A DNA stretch of 64,000 bases from Cymbidium sinense (Eukaryota; Streptophyta; Magnoliopsida; Asparagales; Orchidaceae): NCBI GenBank assembly GCA_021442155.1, contig CM038229.1, positions 74,048,443 to 74,112,442 on the forward strand. Direction: 5' to 3'. The position numbers and the translations under genes are program-made. Shown in pieces: positions 34,937 through 46,541 of this stretch (positions are counted from its first letter, which is position 1; every line of letters begins with the position of its first letter). The notes beneath the pieces are model-generated. The model searched no databases and was not told the DNA's origin. It saw only the letters and a program-made list of their open reading frames with translations.

Positions 34937-37900
34937 TTAAGTCTTCTGACAAATTTGAACTTTATTTTACAAAGTTGAATTAAATGTATTATTTGGAAAT
35001 GTATATTATTAGCTTCACTAAATTTTTTTTTTGTGATCCATGTGATTAAAAAAAAATGATCGCTTCGTACTAATTTATAAGTACCTTCTTTATCTTGATG
35101 GATTCAAACTTTGAAAGATTTTTTAGTGAGATTACTTGCAATGGTAAGACAAATCTCTTGTGAACTGATTAGTTGCATTACATGGAAGTTTGTTAACTCG
35201 TTTATATAAAATGATATCCTTAATATACAAAAATTGGACTAATTAATATGTTAGATGGCAACTCATGATGGTATGCATTAGGTTTAAGTTTTCTTATAAC
35301 TTTAAATGAGCCATGGGCCTTAGCTTATTTTTCTTTTCTTTTAGGATGATGACATCTCTACCTACTAATATGGACCAACATAATCTCCTTCATTGGACAG
35401 ATGATTATGATTTATCTTTTCTACATATTTTGCATTAATTATATAGATATTTATATTTCACCTCATTATAAAGGATTTGAAAATCTCTTATGAAAGTAAA
35501 AGTAAAATTAATAAAATATTATTTGGGAATGCCAGTGACATCAACGGTTATCTAAATTTTGTCTATCGACTATCTAAAATGATTATTTCTTATTAATAAT
35601 AGAGCTTCATTGTAGATAATCTTAAAAGCTTGTAGATGAAGCTCCTAATTAAAAAAATTATTTTCTACTAAACATCTCAACAAGGGTCATGTTAACAACT
35701 ATAATCTACCATCACTCCGAGAGTGGAAGCTAAATACAAATTTTTACTTTGTACCAATCATCTTCCATAATAAACTGACATTTTTATCTAATATTTTAGT
35801 GAGTTGGCCATGCAATCTCACTATCTTTTTCAAAAGAAGTCTTGTTATATGTGATGGGTGTGATGCATCATGTGTCTTTGAGAAGTAAGAAATATGCCAT
35901 TTTAGATAATTTATAAGCTATTACAAAATTTCTATCATGCCCTTTTAGTAGTCTTTATTAATCTTAAGATAAATTTTTTTGACAAATCCTCGCAATGTTT
36001 ATCAAGATAGACAATGAGCAGTACTTTCTTGATTTTTATTTAGCAATTTTGGCTTGCTTACAAGTATAAAATTGAGCCATTAACCTTCGATCACCACTCT
36101 TTAGTGAGGGCTAATAAAACTTATGCTCCAACAAACCTATTATCTTATCCTTATTGAAATGACCTACTATACTACCAGGATGTAGCTCAGTTATAAGAAA
36201 CTCCTTGAGGGATGATCTAATAATACACAATATCTTTCGCCTATACAAGTAACTATTAATTATTGAAAAAGTGTTCTATAATGCTAAGAACTTATCTAAA
36301 TGCTCTAGATAAATGACTTATCAAAATTAATTGTCTGAAATTATAAAGAAGATAACTCTAATATTACTTTAGACAAGACATGTATAGATTTATTGTCTTT
36401 TTTCCACATATCTTCTAAAATAAATGAAGAATCCTTTAAGAACTCTACCTTTTTTAACTTGTTTATGATTGTTAATAGATTGGGTGTTTATTAATTTCAT
36501 GGCATGATGATCAATGTGTAGAACAAATTTCTTTTGTAGGTAATTCCTTTAATATTTTAAAGATTGAATAATGGCATAAAATTCTATATTATAGGGAGTG
36601 TTTTTTTTTGGGTAGTATTTTGTATTTTACTATAGAAGGCTATTAGGTGGTTTTCTTGACTTAGGATGCCACTTATATCAATCTAGATGCATCACTAAAT
36701 AGTTCATAAAAAATCAGAATGTCTAGGGATATGTGTAGATATCATAAAGATTTTTTACTTGCTCCAAAGCTCTTTTGCACTAAGTCTAAGCAAATTTATC
36801 CTCTTTTGAAATGTCTGTAATTGGAGCAACAATAGTACTAAGTTCTCGAGAAATCTTTTATAGGTAGGCTATAAAAACTTCTAATCTCACTAAACTTACT
36901 TAGGTTGGGCCAATCTAAGATTGCCTTAACCTTAGAGGGATTAAGTTTAAATCCAAATGCAAATTCAATGAACCCCAAAAATTTCAACTTTGTTTATAAA
37001 AGCAATATTTGTTCAATTTAATTGGAAGTTTTTTACTTCCTTAATGTCTCAAATTCTAACATAAGGTTCTCTAAATGCTCACTCCTATCAAGATTAAGAA
37101 AGAGGAGACTACTTGTCACTTTAAAATATCTTATCAAATTTATGGTATCCACTTCTAAAGCTTATCTTGGAAATGTAGTTGGCTGTAGAGATAAGGTCTA
37201 AATGTTAATAAGCCTAAATATGGGGAAGTGATACTCTATTGTTACCCTATTAATGACATTATTATCTACATATTTTTATGTGCCATCTTTCTTTGGAGTA
37301 AAAATGGCAAGAATTGCACAAGAGTTACAAATTTTCTTGAGGAATCCTTTTCTAAGTAGTTAATTAACTTGCATGTTTAGCTCAACTTGTTCAATGGGGT
37401 TTATCCTAATAAACGGCAGATTGGAGAGTTGAAACCTATGGATAAACTCTATAATGTGTTGTGTCTCATAAAGTGGTAATTGATCAGGCAAATCCTTAGG
37501 AACAATGTTACTAAAATCTAATAGAAATAAGAAAGCCCTGATAGATATGAGTTTCCATTAGCTAGGGATAACCTCTCTCACATGAAGCAAAATAAGTAAG
37601 AAAATATTAGCAAAATCTCTCAAAAAGGTACTAAACCCAATTCTCTCTATTATAATTATATGAAATTTTGAGGGAATCAGATGCACAATCACTTCTTTAA
37701 TCAGCAACTTTAGTTTAACTTTTTTCATAAGGTTTTAGCTGGATATCATAGGATGGTTTATGTGGTGCAATGATAATCATTTTATTTTCAAGGTTAATAA
37801 ATAAAAAGTTGATGGTCCTATTCTAACATTTGAACATAGGTATTCTCTCATTGCTAAACTATATAACACTCAAATTGTTAAGCTAGGATCAACCCAACAA

Positions 37901-39952
37901 ATAGTATGCTATGTTCATAGGTAGGACATTACACCAAATGCTATCTTTGTAGCACCTTTCTTAAGAGAAATAAGACATCTAATAGTGATAGGTAGTGTGG
38001 TTCATGCAACTCACTGAAAGGGCACTACGTGATACTTGGCCTTGAGATTAGCCTCACTAGTGCATGAGTGGATATCATATTCATGTATTCTCAACATCAA
38101 ATGACAAGCTTGCACCTTTTCTCATTATGTAACATATACATGGAGAAAATATTTCTTCCCTAAAATCCTCTAGTTCACTTCAAAAATTGCAAAATATCTC
38201 GTGATTCTAATTTAAAGATTATCTTTAATATTACAAAATTTCTTCATAATCATTATCTTTAGGCCAATCAATTTATTGAAGAATATAATTTAGGCCTCAC
38301 ATTTATACTACATGTAGCTTTTTTTGTGGTATTTAAAGCATATGATTTCTCCAATGGTCTTAAAACTCCCCTCAATAGGAGTCCAATAGTCTATGTGCCA
38401 CTTGTGGTGAGGTGAGGCTTAATAGTAGGCCTTTAGATAGGATTAGGAGTGGCTTGGCTATGAGGTCCAAGAAAGGGTTTAATAAAGGAGTTTACCTTTT
38501 GCTTTACATTAAGGATATAGTGGAAAACATCTTCTGATGTCTATGGGCCAAAGTACTAACCTTTTTCTCTCATTCCTAATTTTTATTCTTAAATCAAATA
38601 CAAATTTATTGGCTAAATGTTAATCATTGTCTCCAAAATTAGACTTAGAAACTAAGTATCGACATATTTAGTGGCATGAAAAGTTCTAAGCATTAGAATT
38701 ACTGGTTACCTATGTTGTTTCTTGTCATGGTATTTTAAAATAATATTTGACTCTAAGCATTTTCTTCATCTCTATCTAGTGTGATTAGTCCTTCATTTTT
38801 TGTCTTTGGTTAAGATGTTGGTCCACTAAATCCAGTGAGTTTCATCTTAGAAAAATTGACCCTTTGTTAATTATTCATTCTATACTTATTATCCATTTTT
38901 ACTGTCCAATCTAAAAATTTTTTAAGAGCATGTACACCTTCATAGGATGATATATCAAATTTAATTTTTCTAGAAGGATCATTAAAGTCTTCAACATATT
39001 TATTATGCTTGTCCTCTCTTCTCCTACTCCTTTAAAAAATGTAACATCTTAAGAGGCTAATTTTCTCTAAGGTTTTGGTTAAGGTTCATTATCCTTTAAA
39101 TCAAGGTGGGTGAGTTGTACATATATAGGAGTTTAGTGAGATTACTATGGGCTAGGTCTTACATTTGTGCCACTAAATAGTTATTTCATTCCTCAGCTCA
39201 TGAATCGTATTTCTACTAATGAAATTGAATCCTAGTCTCCAAAAATTCTTAATTTCTTAAATCACTTTTTTGTAGTTTAATATCTACCACTTCTACCATT
39301 CTGATTATATCTTTAAACTGATCAATATAAACTTAGCTGACATGATGTTCAAAGACAAAGATCACAAGATTCTTAGAAAACCATTTTTCCCATTTTATGG
39401 GGTGTGCCAACTTTTACCAAATTTTATTTTTGATTATATGCAATTCTCTCTTTATGCAATGGAATGTGTCATGCATGCATTTATGATTTTCAAATCTTTG
39501 ACGTTGATTTTTGGGCATGCTTATTGTATAAAATTTTGTATAGTTAAACCATTAGTCCAAAATAATATACAGTTGGCTCTTGCATATGATTTTGAACTGA
39601 TGATAAGGTGTTAATTTGAATGTGGAGCACTCCCTCCTTCATAATGAAATTCAATTAATATAGTATTTGATAATAATTTTCTTGTATGGATAGTAGGTTG
39701 AGCTTTGTAAAAGAAGCAACTAGTTAGACCTAAGTTTATAATATCATAAATTTATCATAAATATGCAACTATTTCTAATTTTTTTAGTTTAATTAAATCT
39801 CAATAAAAAAATTAATCTAGTCCAATGTCAGATTATCCCATTAGTAGATGACAAATCTTCTAAGTATAACCACCAATGGTTGAAGCTCTAAGAGATCTAA
39901 ATACTTACACTAAAATTGCTAAACTCTTTGACTTTTGCTTTGATATCAAAAT
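34937..39952 (-). mobile_element. Decayed Ty3/gypsy chromovirus-like internal region
   Basis: Minus-strand internal region between two LTRs. The primer site next to the right LTR reads TTTGATATCAAAGC (39950-39937), a decayed form of the initiator-methionine tRNA site used by plant chromoviruses. In order going down: gag (about 39020-38880, DISSYEGVHALKKFLDW), a protease-end region (about 38000-37750), RT (37460-36900), RNase H (36900-36600), and integrase (36170-35560). The order gag, protease, RT, RNase H, integrase defines Ty3/gypsy. It is riddled with stops, and part of RT is missing. It lies antisense in the EF-hand giant intron. Confidence 0.8.
35560..37460 (-). pseudogene. Chromovirus RT-RNase H-integrase remnant
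   Basis: Minus-strand motifs, in several frames: LRKGFLKKI and FTPKKDGT with VDNNVINRVTIEYHFPI (RT start); HLENLMLEFETLRK, LKFLGFIEFAFGFKLNPSKV and KAILDWPNLSKFSEIRSFY (RT end and connection). The RT centre holding the Y-D-D box is absent between HFPI and HLENL. RNase H shows FSDAS. Integrase shows GHFNKDKIIGLLEHKFY (zinc finger part), then HITRLLLKKIVRLHGQL, SLLWKMIGTK and LLRCLVENN, matching the chromovirus integrase core. The fit to chromovirus consensus is strong despite stops roughly every 20-40 codons. Confidence 0.8.
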
Positions 39953-40712
39953 TGATGTAGCCTTAGGAAACACTTGTGAATACTGTGGTATTGTCTTTAG
40001 ATGTGATATGGAGTTCCATGTAGTTTAGAGGCTGAATGATTGGGAAAGCAAATAGTAGATCAAGGTGACCTAATTTGGATATGTTTAATTAGTTATAGAA
40101 TATTTTTGTTAAAACATTAAAACTTTAAAGACTTCACTCTCCATTTTTGTTAAAATAACAAAACTTCTTTTTTTCATTTACTCTAGCAAAATTTATCCTA
40201 TCGCATCTGGTTCTATAATTCAAAATTGAAAATAAAAGAGAAAAATTATAAGAAACATCAAGACCTCTTTCTTTTTTATTCTAGCAATATTTATGCTATT
40301 ACATTTAGTCCTACAATTTAAAATTCAAAATAGAAGAGCAAAAATTATATGCTAGGGAAGAAAAAATAAGGAAGTTGAGTGGAACTACTCCAATTTTATA
40401 ATTCTTGATGGAGTGGTCGTCCCCTTCTAATCTATGACTAATGCAAATTAGAAACATGGGAAATAGAATTAAAAATCTAACCACACTGAAGGAAAGGAAG
40501 TTCAAAAATTGAAAATTTGGATAATTAAACTTTAATCATCAATACAATTTTATTCATGTCCATATAAAGTCTTTTTAATCATGTATAGCTTGATGATGCA
40601 TTCTTAGCCTTTGATTTGAACTTTTGATCTTGACTTTGTGATGGGGCCAACCTCTTGGTCTCATCTTGAGTTCTTGATTTTGATCTAATGGTGGGCTTCT
40701 TGATGTGTTACA
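39953..40712 (-). repeat. Chromovirus LTR (5' copy)
   Basis: On the minus strand it starts TGTAACACATC at 40712 and ends next to the primer site at about 39953 (760 bp). It shares with 33830-34936 the ordered landmarks listed there, including gtggaactactc and ttgaacttttgatctt. Divergence between the two LTRs is substantial, indicating an old insertion. Confidence 0.75.
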
Positions 40713-41097
40713 TTAGAGATACCATTAATCAAACTTATATACAACTTTAAACCATTGCTCTATTAATGAGGACCAACCATTAGAATTTCAACTCCATTTT
40801 TTAATACGGTATTCTAAGAAATCAAATATATTGCTTTTGTGTGCTTTATCCCTTTTGAATGTTTTTCTTCGTTCTTGCTTGATTTGATTTTGTGTATTCC
40901 TTGAGCTTTGTATTTTCATATTTAGAAGTTTCCTCTCTCGCTTTGAGCATATTTCTTAAAGAACATGCTATTACATTTTAATGTATGCATATAAATATAA
41001 TGCTTATGCAGAACTCCTTGTATATGATCGGACCTATTTTCTCAAGTTTTATTTTCATGTGTCCTCTATTTTGGTTGTCATTCTTGAGTGCTGTGGT

Positions 41098-41128
41098 GCT
41101 CTCTCTCTATCTCTCTCTCTCTCTCTCT
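41098..41128 (+). repeat. (CT)n microsatellite upstream of the last exon
   Basis: An almost pure CT tract about 160 bp before the predicted acceptor at 41289. It could act as an extended polypyrimidine tract, but no AG with family-like sequence follows it closely. Confidence 0.85.
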
Positions 41129-41289
41129 TAATGTTGTGCTATGATTCAATACAACACTTGATTGTTTTAATTGGTGATACATAATAATATAAAAATGCCA
41201 TGTAAAATTGTGAAAATGTTGGACTGACATTAAAAATTCATGTTTAAATGTTTTTCTATTGTTTGAATGTGCTAACAATAGGCCTCCAG

Positions 41290-41436
41290 CTTGTAGATGG
41301 TTTGATGACTTTCTCATTCTACGATATCGATAAAGATGGACGACTGAGTTTGAATGAAATGATAGAACACCCATATGTATTTTACAGTTCTATTTTTAAT
41401 GATGATGATTTGGACTTCCATGATGAATTTTGCTAG
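41290..41436 (+). CDS. EF-hand calcium-binding protein, last coding exon
   Basis: The exon encodes FYDIDKDGRLSLNEMIEHPY, then VFYSSIFNDDDLDFHDEFC and TAG (41434-41436). The loop D-I-D-K-D-G-R-L-S-L-N-E is a canonical EF-hand, and MIEHPYVFYS.IF with a C-terminal HDEF is diagnostic of the plant family. The only phase-0 acceptor fitting the upstream exon is GCCTCCAG, ending at 41289, which adds LVDGLMTFSFY before the loop. Relatives join Q directly to a short A-D before the loop, so about ten residues are extra and the acceptor may have shifted. The AG at 41281 and the one at 41295 would be out of frame. A GT-AG intron at 41448-41526 starts 11 bp after the stop, too close to trigger nonsense-mediated decay by the usual distance rule. 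Confidence 0.85.
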   Translation, partial: LVDGLMTFSFYDIDKDGRLSLNEMIEHPYVFYSSIFNDDDLDFHDEFC

Positions 41437-41960
41437 TTTGTTTCCAGGTATTTTATTAGGACTCTCTTATATCTTAATAATCTCTTGATAAGTATCAAAT
41501 TCTTATCAATAATATAAATTTTACAGGCTAAGAAGTTCATCAGTAACTATCTTGAGTTCAAGTGAACTGATCATTCTGATTTGTTTGAATTATTTAATCA
41601 CTTGCGTGTGTGTGATCACCGGGTTCTCATTATTTACATTTTTACATATCAAAATTTTATTTTCTTCATCATCCGATATTAGTATGCTACATTGAATTCT
41701 TATAGGCCAGCTATAGCTAATCCTCTATAATTTTCACGAATTGGATCTCGGCTGCTCACTGCTATATACATATATATATATATAGTCAGAAAAAATAGGA
41801 CAAATCAGTTAAGTTATTGCTCTTTTTCTTTGCAAGAAGTTCTGTTAATGTATTCCTTTTTGACAAGTTTAAGATGGTCTAAAACATCATTGTTGTAGCA
41901 AATCATTCATGTTGTTAGTTATCGATAAGTTCGCTCATTCTTTTAATTTTTAATTGGTAA
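41437..41960 (+). other. 3' UTR with a 79-bp intron, EF-hand gene
   Basis: After the stop, CAG|GTATTT at 41448 and TTTTACAG|G ending at 41526 form a plausible intron, followed by exon-like sequence. The polyadenylation site was not determined; the end given is arbitrary. A short (AT)n lies at 41767-41784. Confidence 0.5.
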
Positions 41961-42099
41961 AAATATTTCCTTTTGTAGTGTTTTAGTCAATTGAGTTAGT
42001 GTGATAATGCTATTCATTGTTATGATTGTTCTTTAGAGTGTTGTAACTAGAACTGTTTAGTAAAATCTATTTAGATGCTAATGCTTGTTGGTATTAATA

Positions 42100-43822
42100 C
42101 CTTGATTAATTATTATTACTTAAATTAATATTTAAAAATGAATTTTTAATTAGTACATAACTTGTGCAAATTATGTGAAAATTTTATTATGTTTTTGTTG
42201 TTTATTTTTGAGTTGAAATTGAAAAATCTTAAATTATAAAGGAAATTACAAAATTTGGGCCTCAACATTTAGGTGCTAATAATAGTGTTGTGGTGCTAGA
42301 ATAAATTCAATTTAATGCCCCAAAATAGAGGACCCAACTTCTTGGTATTGGAAAATTTGCACCGCAATGTTGGATACTTAGAAAATTTTGGCGTGGAGAC
42401 AGCAAGCAGAGCATCTAGGGGTTAGGAATCAGGACTGTGACATTATAAGATCAAAATAAAAGCTCAAGATAGAGAAGGTAGCACCTTGACATTAAATTTT
42501 TAAAACTGAGGTGCTTGACATAGTGTTGTGGTGCTACATTGGTGCATCGAGGTGCTAGCATTATAAATTTAAAGTCAAATTTTAAAAAGCATAGTGCTTA
42601 GGTGCTACAAAATTAATGTCACGGCGCATCACTTGAATGAGCAATTTCAATTGTTTCAAAAAATGGTTTGAGCATTTTTTGGAGTAATTTTCAAGGGCGA
42701 GCAGGCCAATAACTATACAATGGACTTAAGAGCTATAAATAGGAGTGATATCTTAGTGTAAAAATTTTTTTTGATAATGTGTGAGTCTAGTGTGAGTGTA
42801 GTGCAGTGATAATGTTTGGAGAGTGACACTCCAAGCATTGTATGTTGTATAGTATGCCAGTGAGTGTGTTGTAGTGAGTTCTAAAGTAGTGTAAGGTGTG
42901 ATTGTTTATCTTGAAGTTAATGAGAAGGTTTAGGATGGAGTTTGTACATTGAGTTTATTGCGATTCTCCATTGGGAAGTAGAAAGGAGGTAGTCAAGAGT
43001 GGATTTAGAAGAATTATTTGGATCATTCTTTCCTTTTTATATGGTTATTCTTTTGGTCTGGTTCATGGATCTATTTCTTTGTATTATGAGTAGCTAACTT
43101 GATTGTGTTATGATTTTTTGTTTATTTTGAGAGTTATTTTATATTAAATTTTGTTTGTAAAATAATATATGAAAATTATTGTGCTATCAATGTTTATTGT
43201 ATTTTGATTTTCTTTGAGTTTCATTTACTTACAAGTGGCTAATAATAATGTTAAAATTTGTTCTAAAAGTCATCAAGAGAGTTCTAAAAGAATTTTTAGG
43301 TGACAATTTGATACATTTTTTTAGGACTCACAACTATTTCAAGGAGATGAAAGAAAAAAATGATCTTTCAAAATTTAATCGGCACTAGGTAGAAAATTAG
43401 TTAAAGGGATTAGTTTAGTTATATTGGTCTAAAGATAGAAAATATAGCATATATGCTCTTGCTTGAAATTATAGATTTAAAAATTAAAAAATAGAACCAA
43501 TGTTTATGTGTTGCATCTTCAACACCATGATATTGTGTTCAACACAACTTAGTTTAATTAGGGTAATGCCAAAATTACACAAAATTATATTACTAATTTA
43601 ACTAATTAAAAACAACACCCCTACTTAGAATTAAATATAAATTTTTAAAATTAAAAAGAGTTTGTGTTTGTAAATTATTATTTGTTGGATAAAAATTAAA
43701 ACTTAGATGACTAGTAATTAATTTAGAAATTTGACATTCAAACCTCGTGAAAATGATACTTATCATTATATTATTTGAATGATATGTGCACTTGAGTATA
43801 CCTTTTAACTAGGTCAAATTTT
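42100..43822 (+). repeat. 5' LTR of the Athila-like element
   Basis: Sequence upstream of the primer site, with a TATA box (ctataaatagg, 42733-42743) and a block at 42240-42640 rich in gtgct/agcac words. The 3' end is set by the primer site at 43823; the 5' end is a guess. No second LTR was found to the right, so the length is unverified. Confidence 0.5.
42733..42743 (+). promoter_or_regulatory. TATA box of Athila LTR
   Basis: CTATAAATAGG fits the plant TATA consensus and lies about 1.1 kb before the primer site, so transcription would start near 42765. Position within an LTR is inferred. Confidence 0.5.
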
Positions 43823-43840
43823 TGGTGTCATTGCTGGGGA
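43823..43840 (+). other. Primer-binding site, Athila/Tat type
   Basis: TGGTGTCATTGCTGGGGA differs by transitions from the site with TGGCGCC...GGGGA that is typical of Athila and Tat elements and is complementary to the 3' end of tRNA-Asp. It directly follows the LTR and precedes gag. Confidence 0.75.
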
Positions 43841-43959
43841 TTGAAGTGATTAAAAAATAGGTTAATATTAGTTAGCTAAGTCATTTTTAATTCAACTAGT
43901 TGTGTTTATTTGTTTACTTTTTATTGCCTACTTTAATTCTTATGTTTTAATGTTAGTGT

Positions 43960-45240
43960 ATGTGTAGTGACAAAATTGCTGAAATTTTATCGTTAAATTT
44001 AGAAATAGAAAAACTCTATAAGAAATTTAGAAAAGTGTGTAGGATTCAACTTAGAGAATTTTCAATAGTAAATCAACCAATAGAATGAGAACATGCTAGA
44101 CCTCTCAAGGATTATACTACACCTTTGGTTGATGGGGCACATTCAAGTATAGCTAGGCTAACAATTCAAGCTTATAATTTTAAATTGAAACTTTCAATAA
44201 TTCAAATGGTGCAAAATTCACAATTTGAGGGTTCACCTATAGAAGATCCTAATATGTATATTATAAATTTCTTAAAAATTTGGGCAACATTCAAATATAA
44301 TGGAGTTAATGATATTGCCTTTAGAGTTAGGTTATCTTCTTTCTCACTTAGATATAAAGTTAAAATATGGCTGAATTCATTACTTTAAGGATCTATAATA
44401 ACTTATAATGAATTAGCTTAGAAATTTCTAGCTAAATAAGGCTTGGGATGGATATAAAGATCTATTAAGGAATTGTTCTCATCATTTATTACTTGATTGG
44501 TTGATTATTCAATCATTTTATAATAGCTTAGTAGGTTCACTTAGGACTATTATTGATGCAGCTGTAGGGTGTAGTCTTATGTCCAAATCATTTGATAAAG
44601 CATATGTTTTAACTGAAGAAATGATAACTAATAATTTTCAATTGTCATATGATAGGTTAAACCCTAAGAAAATAGCTAGTGTCCATAATACAGATGTGAT
44701 TGTGATGTTAACTTTACAAATAGCATCATTCTTTAAGAAATTAGATAGTATAAGGATTAATCAAAGTTTGAGTCATATAAATCAATTAGGAGACAATAAT
44801 GAAGTGTTTTCTATAGAAGATCAAAATAATCAAAGAATGAAAATGATGAATTATGTCACTAATAAATCTAAGGATCCTTATTCAAATACATTTAATTTTT
44901 TATGGAACAATAATGCAAATTATAATCAATATAAAAATATATGAGATTGAAATAATAAGAATTATAATAGTTAAAATTAAAATTATAAACTAATTATTCC
45001 ACTTGGATATCATTTACAAAATTAAAATAAAAAAAATCAACTTTGGAAGAATTAGTATTGCAAATGGGAACTCAATTATAAAGCCAAGTAGCTTTAATTA
45101 GAAACTTAGAAATCCAATCAGGGAAATTGGCTATTAATATTGCAATAAGATTTCAGGGTAATTTACTTAGCAATATTGAAGTAAATCAAAAAGAGAAGGG
45201 TAAGGAGCAATATAAAGCTATTGAATTAAGAAGTGGAATG
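43960..45240 (+). pseudogene. Athila gag remnant
   Basis: From ATG at 43960. Open pieces: 44125-44388 with QNSQFEGSPIEDPNMYI and SSFSLRYKVKIWLNSLL, then 44501-44944 with IIQSFYNSLVGSLRTIIDA, SKSFDKAYVLTEEMITNN and DPYSNTFNFLW. These match the capsid region (…EDP…, FSL.DKAK.WL, FY.GL…IDAA.GG…, EMA.NN) and the region before the zinc knuckle in Athila gag. Stops at 44079, 44386 and between 44400 and 44500 break it. The downstream A-rich part at 45180-45400 corresponds to the charged linker before protease. Confidence 0.82.
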
Positions 45241-45439
45241 AAATTAAAAGAAATAGAAATAAAGAATAAAAACTTTAAAAAATGAAAAAGAGGTAGCTGA
45301 AAAAGGAAATGATGAAAGCGAAGAAAAAAAAGAAACAGAAAGAGAAATATATAGAAAAAACAATAAGGAGAAAGACCACCACCACCATTTATAAAAGATT
45401 ATAAAAATAAAATTTATATAACTAATTTTCAAAAAAATT

Positions 45440-46470
45440 AGATATTTTCAAGAAATTATCCATAATTATTCATTTTGTTGAAACATTAGAGCAAATGACT
45501 TTTGATACAAAATTCATGAAAGATATATTACATAAAAGAATGAAAATTAAGAGAAAATAAAATGGTAGCATTAATAGAAGAATGTAGTGCAATAATTCAA
45601 AGAAAATTGTTTGAAAAATTAAAAAATCTAGGTAGTTTTACAATACTTGTATTATAAGAGATTTTTTTTTTTTTGGGGTAAAGCCTTATATGATTTATGA
45701 GCAAGTATAAACTTAATGTCATTTTTTATTTTTAAGAAATTAGGATTAGGAGAAGTAACCTACAAGTAGGGGTGTGCACTAGTCGGTTCAAACCAAAAAA
45801 TCGAACCAAATCGACGTTATTTGGTCGGTTTGGTTCGGTTTTAAATCTCACAGTTCGATTTTTGGTTGTAAATGCCTAGTTATTCGATTTTCGATTTTTG
45901 GTTCAATTTTTTTTTTAAGGTTGGTTAAGTTGAATAAACTAAAATTAGTTAAAAAGTCAAATATATATATATATATATATGTAATTTTGATTGTAAATGG
46001 TTAATTATTTCTATAGATTTATAGATTTCTAATTGACTAAGAAATTTTTAATGTATAAAATTTATTAGATTGTTTTAATTAATTAGTTCATTAAAAAATA
46101 ATTTTTATTTTTTTATATGCTATTCGGTTTAATCAAATTTGGTTTGGTTTAACAAAAAATTTGACCGAACCAACTGAATGCTCACCCCTACCTACAAGTG
46201 TAACTCTACAAGTATAATTGAAAATATTTTAGTTAAGGTTGATAAATTTCTATTCCCTATTAATTTTATAATATTAGATATGAAAGAAGATAAGGAAATA
46301 CCTCTCATTTTAGGGAGATCTTTTTAAGACACAAGAAGAACTATGATAAATGTTTAAAAAGGGAAACTAACTATAAGAGTACAGGAACAGGAAATTAAGC
46401 TTAATGTATTCAATTCTATTAAATATCTTAATTATAAAAATGAGAAATATTATAAGATTGGAATAAGTGA
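45440..46470 (+). pseudogene. Athila protease region, split by a MITE
   Basis: Before the MITE: VALIEECSAIIQRKLFEKL (about 45562) and LGSFTI, then ALYDL, a stop, ASINLMSFFIFKKLGLGEV (about 45688-45755), the aspartic protease where D-L-G-A-S-I-N-L-M is usual; here a stop replaces the glycine codon. After the MITE the same protein resumes with ENILVKVDKFLFPINFII and KEDKEIPLILGRSF. The MITE removed nothing but an 8-bp duplication was added. Confidence 0.8.
45767..46190. mobile_element. hAT-type MITE with 8-bp TSD
   Basis: A 424-bp element with inverted ends TAGGGGTGTGCACTAGTCGG and, reverse-complemented, TAGGGGTGAGCATTCAGTTG. The 8-mer CCTACAAG flanks it at 45759-45766 and 46191-46198. Eight-base duplications and a TAGGG start identify the hAT superfamily. 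The interior is AT-rich with repeated ggttcggttt/aaccgaacc-type words and a (TA)n tract at 45960-45980; no coding capacity. Confidence 0.93.
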
Positions 46471-46541
46471 TAATAAAATAGAAAAAGAATTGGATTCTTA
46501 CATGAGAAATACATTAATAAAACAGAAGTTGAAATCAAAAA

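Larger units (their letters stand above)
18209..41289 (+). other. Giant TE-filled intron of the EF-hand gene
   Basis: From donor GTATTC at 18209 to acceptor CCTCCAG ending at 41289 there is no further recognisable exon of the gene. The two flanking exons are on the same strand, in order, in phase (0/0), and encode adjacent parts of one protein, so a single 23-kb intron is the simplest reading. It contains five LINE insertions or fragments, a hAT transposase scrap, a nested PIF/Harbinger element, a repeat pair and a chromovirus with both LTRs. Alternatives are that the gene is split and dead, or that the acceptor differs. Transcript data would settle it. Confidence 0.7.

Noticed and set aside
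41078..41374. 98-codon minus ORF over the last EF-hand exon
   Set aside because: Includes translated CT microsatellite; the + strand encodes the recognised EF-hand.
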